A DNA stretch of 10,682 bases from Chitinophagaceae bacterium (GTDB taxonomy: Bacteria; Bacteroidota; Bacteroidia; Chitinophagales; Chitinophagaceae): the NCBI GenBank assembly GCA_947472635.1, contig CANJDY010000067.1:1-10682 (forward strand), in the 5' to 3' direction. Positions 7,976-10,682 of the stretch are shown piece after piece. The translations under genes were made by a program, and so were the position numbers. Under the pieces are notes generated by a model, which worked only from the letters and a program-made list of their open reading frames with translations, did no database searches and was not told where the DNA came from. Position 1 is the stretch's first letter; the number at the start of each line of letters is the position of its first letter.

Positions 7976-8620
7976 ATGCCAAAAGTTAAATTACCTAGAA
8001 AGAGTACGGCGGTGGATATGACTGCAATGTGTGATGTGGCTTTTTTGCTGTTGTCTTTTTTTATCCTGGCAACCAAAACCAAACCACCAGAAGCGGTAAC
8101 TGTAGTGACACCATCATCGGTATCAACCAGAATTGCTAAAGAAAATGCCATTTTAGTTACCTTAAACAAGGAAGGGAAAGTGTACTTAATGTTGGGTGAC
8201 AGGGTAAAAAAACAGGCTATCCTCGAAGATGTAAATACTACAAAGGCCCTTGGGTTAACTCCAGAAGAATTGCTTAAGCTTAGAAAAATGGAATTTTTCG
8301 GAATGCCATTCAATAAGATAAAAAGCATGTTGCAATTGGAAACACCTATGGAACCAAAACAAATGGAAGGGATACCTGTTGGTGATAGTTTACACAACGA
8401 GTTAACTGACTGGATTGGAAGTGTAGTGCGGTCGTATTCTGGGGAAAATATGGACAATTTCAATTTACTCGTGAAGGGCGATAATGCAGCGAAATATCCA
8501 ACTTTTAAATTCGTGAAAGACGCGTTTAAAAAGAATGATATTTTTAAGTTTAAGATCGTAACAAATCCGGAAGGTGTTCCTGCTGATTCAGAATTGGCTT
8601 TGAACCCTCCCAAAAAATAA
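7976..8620 (+). CDS. exbD: ExbD/TolR-family biopolymer transport protein, enlarged (ExbD1)
   Basis: Proton-channel partner of ExbB, anchored by one N-terminal helix (about 20-34) with a periplasmic C-terminal domain. The signature DMTAMCDVAFLLLSFFILAT contains D20, the membrane aspartate equivalent to E. coli ExbD D25, which carries the proton. The C-terminal portion (about 162-200: NLLVKGDNAAKYPTFKFV, then FKFKIVTNPEG) is the standard ExbD periplasmic fold. At 214 residues it is much longer than the usual roughly 140. The excess lies between about 75 and 160 and contains a Lys/Glu/Met-rich predicted helical segment (LTPEELLKLRKMEFFGMPFNKIKSML). It sits between exbB and a second exbD, so the motor may be a mixed ExbD1/ExbD2 complex, which is an inference. 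No Shine-Dalgarno site is seen; the ATG at 7976 gives the normal short cytoplasmic tail. Confidence 0.93.
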   Translation: MPKVKLPRKSTAVDMTAMCDVAFLLLSFFILATKTKPPEAVTVVTPSSVSTRIAKENAILVTLNKEGKVYLMLGDRVKKQAILEDVNTTKALGLTPEELLKLRKMEFFGMPFNKIKSMLQLETPMEPKQMEGIPVGDSLHNELTDWIGSVVRSYSGENMDNFNLLVKGDNAAKYPTFKFVKDAFKKNDIFKFKIVTNPEGVPADSELALNPPKK

Positions 8621-8637
8621 TAATTACCCCAACGTTT

Positions 8638-8658
8638 GCCTTCCCTACAAGGGAATGC
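8638..8658 (+). promoter_or_regulatory. Hairpin between exbD1 and exbD2
   Basis: TTCCCT (8641-8646) and AGGGAA (8650-8655) form a perfect 6-pair stem with an ACA loop, extendable past one mismatch by GC/GC. There is no T tract after it, so it is not a normal intrinsic terminator. It lies 18-21 bases before the preferred exbD2 start and hides part of an upstream in-frame ATG at 8655. It may affect mRNA processing or exbD2 translation; this is inference. Confidence 0.4.
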
Positions 8659-8675
8659 AACTTAAAACTACCGAT

Positions 8676-9224
8676 ATGGCAGAATTGGATACATCGTCCG
8701 GTGGCGGACATAAAAAAGGGCCTGGCGTAAAGAAGGCCAAAAAAGCGAGCACCAGGGTTGACTTAACCCCTATGGTAGATTTGGGATTCCTATTAATTAC
8801 ATTCTTTGTTTTTACGACTACCATGAGCACTCCAACAGCGATGGCTATGAATGAACCAAAGGAGGATCCGAATAACCAGTTGAAAGTTAAAAATTCAGGT
8901 GCAATGACTTTGTTATTGGGAAAAAATGATCAAGTATATTATTATTTCGGCGAATTATCTGCTGAAAATGCATCGAACCAATTTAAAAGTAGCAATTTCA
9001 AAGAAATACGTCAGATAATTCTCGACAAAAAGAAGGCTACTCCTATTGGTGATTTGATGTATATCATAAAATCCGATAAGGAAGCGACCTTTAAAAATGC
9101 CATTGATATCCTAGATGAAATGGCAATTAATGCGGTTCCCCCCGGGCATTATGCGGAGGTGGACATGAGTGATACAGAAGCTTCGTTAATTAAAATGACA
9201 GAAGATGCCAATGGCATTAAATAA
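8676..9224 (+). CDS. exbD: ExbD/TolR-family biopolymer transport protein (ExbD2)
   Basis: Second ExbD-type partner of ExbB in the same operon. From the ATG at 8676 the protein is 182 residues: a Gly/Lys-rich cytoplasmic tail (about 1-25), one helix (about 34-51) with the signature RVDLTPMVDLGFLLITFFVF, and a periplasmic domain. The family aspartate is D35 in PMVDLGF (D25 in E. coli ExbD). An in-frame ATG at 8655 would add seven residues, but the MAELDTSSGGG start is preferred, partly because 8655 lies in a stable hairpin. The periplasmic domain retains the ExbD pattern (MYIIKSDKEATFKNAIDILDEMAI) but differs strongly from ExbD1, with its own segment GKNDQVYYYFGEL. Paired exbD genes are usual in this phylum. 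It follows exbD1 by 55 bases and precedes tonB by 48. Confidence 0.92.
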   Translation: MAELDTSSGGGHKKGPGVKKAKKASTRVDLTPMVDLGFLLITFFVFTTTMSTPTAMAMNEPKEDPNNQLKVKNSGAMTLLLGKNDQVYYYFGELSAENASNQFKSSNFKEIRQIILDKKKATPIGDLMYIIKSDKEATFKNAIDILDEMAINAVPPGHYAEVDMSDTEASLIKMTEDANGIK

Positions 9225-9272
9225 TTGATGGAACTGGTTACATTTTAAATCTAACTAACAAAGTATTTTACA

Positions 9273-10097
9273 ATGGAAATAAATAAAATTTTAACTGCCG
9301 ACATCCTCGATATTATTTTCGATGGCAAAAACAAGCAGTATGGAGCCTATGAACTTCGAAAAACCTATAATAGCCGTTTAAAAAAGGCCATCATTATTAC
9401 GGTTTCATTGGTATTATTGGCTTTTTTTGCGACAATTTTATCCGAATTCATATCAAAAAATTCAAAGGTAGAAATTGAGGTATTGGATACCCAAATGGCA
9501 GAAGTCAAAAAAAATGACACACCTCCGCCACCACCTCCACCTCCTCCTCCTAAGCCACCTCCACCGCCCGAAATCAATCAGGTTAAATTTACTCCTCCGA
9601 AGATTGTAAAGGATGAAGAGGTAAAGGAAGATGAGAAAATTGAAGAGATTAAAGAAGATCAAGCAATTAGTACCAAGACGGTAGAAAGTGATAACAAAAA
9701 CCAAATTGTTGCTCCGGTAGAAGACAAGGGAACTTCAATTGTTGAAGCACCGAAAGCCGATGAGGAAGACAAGATTTTTACCAAGGTAGAAAACGAAGCG
9801 CAATTTCCAGGTGGACAGGCAGCATGGGTTAGATACCTGCAGAAAAATCTGAATGCCAATACGCCTGTTGATAATGGAGCACCTAGTGGAACTTTCCAGG
9901 TAATTGTTAAGTTCATTGTGAGTAAAGATGGTAGCATCAGTGATGTTCAGGCCGAAAGCAAACATGGATACGGAATGGAAGAGGAAGCGGTTAAGATCAT
10001 TAAGCGTGGTCCAAAATGGACGCCGGCCCTCCAAAACGGAAGAAATGTAAATGCCTATCGTCGTCAGCCAATTACTTTTGTTGTGGAAGAGCAATAA
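9273..10097 (+). CDS. tonB: Energy-transducing protein TonB
   Basis: TonB carries energy from the ExbB/ExbD motor across the periplasm to outer-membrane TonB-dependent receptors. The 274-residue protein has a cytoplasmic N-terminus (about 1-37) with the motif FDGKNKQYGAYELRKTYNSR that I recall from Bacteroidota TonB proteins, one membrane anchor (about 38-60), a proline run (84-93 and 95-99), a long charged Glu/Lys/Asp-rich linker (about 100-175), and the TonB C-terminal domain (about 177-274). That domain begins with FPGGQAAWVRYLQKNL, continues GTFQVIVKFIVSKDGSISDVQ, and ends with the GPKWTPALQNGRNVNAYRRQPITF segment typical of the family. The anchor lacks the classic SXXXH motif at the start: its first turn reads KKAIIITVSLVLL. 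The gene is last in the operon and is followed 19 bases later by a strong terminator. Confidence 0.95.
   Translation: MEINKILTADILDIIFDGKNKQYGAYELRKTYNSRLKKAIIITVSLVLLAFFATILSEFISKNSKVEIEVLDTQMAEVKKNDTPPPPPPPPPPKPPPPPEINQVKFTPPKIVKDEEVKEDEKIEEIKEDQAISTKTVESDNKNQIVAPVEDKGTSIVEAPKADEEDKIFTKVENEAQFPGGQAAWVRYLQKNLNANTPVDNGAPSGTFQVIVKFIVSKDGSISDVQAESKHGYGMEEEAVKIIKRGPKWTPALQNGRNVNAYRRQPITFVVEEQ
9522..9569 (+). repeat. CCN repeat tract encoding the TonB proline run
   Basis: Ten consecutive proline codons (9522-9551), a lysine codon, then five more prolines, written almost wholly with CCA, CCT, CCG and CCC. The tract gives a stiff polyproline extension in the periplasm just after the membrane anchor. 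Near-identical triplets make it a likely site of slippage changes in length. Confidence 0.85.
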
Positions 10098-10116
10098 TCA
10101 AAAGCTATAAATTTTC

Positions 10117-10151
10117 AAATCCCTCTACAGATCTGTAGAGGGATTTTTTTT
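10117..10151 (+). terminator. Strong intrinsic terminator after tonB
   Basis: Arms 10117-10131 and 10132-10146 form a perfect 30-base palindrome centred on AGATCT, with the GC-rich core CCCTCTACAG in the left arm. In RNA it folds into a long stem with a loop of about four bases, followed at once by eight T (10144-10151). It lies 19 bases after the tonB stop and 60 bases before mnmE, separating the two transcription units. Confidence 0.95.
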
Positions 10152-10173
10152 ACTTCAAATTTGCCCCTTGCAT

Positions 10174-10207
10174 TTTGTGTCTTTCGATAGTCAACATGGT
10201 ATCTTTG
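10174..10207 (+). promoter_or_regulatory. Bacteroidota-type promoter for mnmE
   Basis: TTTG at 10174-10177, a 22-base spacer, then TATCTTTG at 10200-10207 match the phylum consensus TTTG / TAnnTTTG at every defined position. It lies between the tonB terminator and mnmE, where a promoter is needed. The -7 box ends only four bases before the mnmE ATG at 10212, so initiation would fall at or near the start codon. Confidence 0.65.
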
Positions 10208-10211
10208 CACC

Positions 10212-10682
10212 ATGTTACAGAAACTCACCGGCTGGGATGATACGATCGTTGCACTGTCTACACCACCGGGTGTAGGGGCAATCGGTGTTATTAGATTAAG
10301 TGGTAACCTTGCTTTTGATATTGTCAATGAATTATTTCCTTCCAAGGATCTGCTGAACTTATCCTCTCACACCATTCAAGTTGGGCTGCTAAGGGATGCT
10401 GCCACAAATATAGATGAAGTGGTACTTTCCCTTTTTAAAGGGCCCAAAAGCTATACAGGAGAGGACGTAATTGAAATAAGTTGTCATGGTAGTCCCTACG
10501 TGCAACAGCAGGTAGTGGAAGCTTGTATTCGCAAAGGGGCTCGAATTGCTAAACCCGGTGAATTTACCCAGCGGGCATTTTTAAATGGAAAGTTAGACCT
10601 TACCCAAGCTGAGTCGGTAGCAGATCTAATTGCCAGTAATACGGCAGCCTCACAAAAAACTGCTTTGAATAATATTCGTGGC
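10212..10682 (+). CDS. mnmE: tRNA modification GTPase MnmE, N-terminal part (runs off the right edge)
   Basis: MnmE (TrmE) works with MnmG to add the (carboxymethyl)aminomethyl group to U34 of certain tRNAs, using a tetrahydrofolate-derived one-carbon unit, GTP and FAD. The 157 codons present cover the N-terminal tetrahydrofolate-binding domain (to about 120) and the start of the helical domain. Diagnostic motifs are DTIVALSTPPGVGAIGVIRLSG (9-30), GPKSYTGEDVIEISCHG (77-93) and KPGEFTQRAFLNGKLDLTQAESVADLI (114-140). The GTPase domain and the C-terminal cysteine motif lie beyond the window. The ATG at 10212 is the only methionine codon in the visible frame, and an in-frame TAG at 10188 blocks any start further upstream. 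The gene has its own promoter and is separated from tonB by a terminator, so it is not part of the ton operon. Confidence 0.97.
   Translation, partial: MLQKLTGWDDTIVALSTPPGVGAIGVIRLSGNLAFDIVNELFPSKDLLNLSSHTIQVGLLRDAATNIDEVVLSLFKGPKSYTGEDVIEISCHGSPYVQQQVVEACIRKGARIAKPGEFTQRAFLNGKLDLTQAESVADLIASNTAASQKTALNNIRG

Noticed and set aside
7945..8613. Long antisense open frame (222 codons) covering nearly all of exbD1
   Set aside because: It mirrors a clear ExbD gene, its product shows no recognisable domain, and its Ser/Phe/Leu-rich composition is what the reverse strand of a Lys/Glu-rich coding frame gives.
8655..8675. Upstream ATG for exbD2
   Set aside because: It lies in the 3' arm of a stable hairpin, and the ATG at 8676 gives a typical MAE... 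start. It cannot be fully excluded.
9365..9577. Antisense frame with a polyglycine run
   Set aside because: The glycine run is the reverse complement of the TonB proline codons, so it is a shadow of tonB.

Overview
The window is an ordinary stretch of chromosome from a member of the Bacteroidota, AT-rich and most like the Chitinophagaceae/Sphingobacteriia side of the phylum. That placement is an inference. It rests on an exbB-exbD-exbD-tonB cluster with two exbD genes, a TonB whose C-terminal domain begins with an FPGG motif, complex I subunits with phylum-style motifs such as LPLTNAFVGE in NuoM, few Shine-Dalgarno sites, and a promoter matching the TTTG / TAnnTTTG consensus of this phylum. 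No mobile element, CRISPR array, tRNA or rRNA was seen.

Region 1 (about 1-5320) is the distal end of a complex I operon: nuoK, nuoL, nuoM and nuoN, all on the plus strand. These are the membrane-arm subunits, three antiporter-like proton-translocating proteins plus the small NuoK. The key charged membrane residues can be found in all four. The nuoK-nuoL gap holds a 12-codon ORF with a good ribosome binding site, and nuoN is preceded by an unusually GC-rich hairpin plus Shine-Dalgarno block.

Region 2 (5321-6813) is a 209-base gap with small hairpins and possible promoters, then a lone MacB/FtsX-type ABC transporter permease with no ATPase gene beside it.

Region 3 (6814-10151) is a 247-base AT-rich gap followed by exbB, exbD1, exbD2 and tonB with gaps of 48-57 bases. 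This is an energy-transduction operon: ExbB and the two ExbD proteins use the proton gradient to drive TonB, which powers outer-membrane receptors. It ends in a very strong intrinsic terminator built on a perfect 30-base palindrome.

Region 4 (10152-10682) is the start of mnmE (tRNA-modification GTPase), cut by the right edge. Its promoter matches the Bacteroidota consensus and lies so close to the ATG that the mRNA is probably leaderless or nearly so.

Complex I builds the proton gradient and the ExbB/ExbD/TonB machine spends it, so regions 1 and 3 are linked functionally, although they look like separate transcription units. I found no convincing undescribed system. The points of most interest are local gene-expression features and the enlarged first ExbD.
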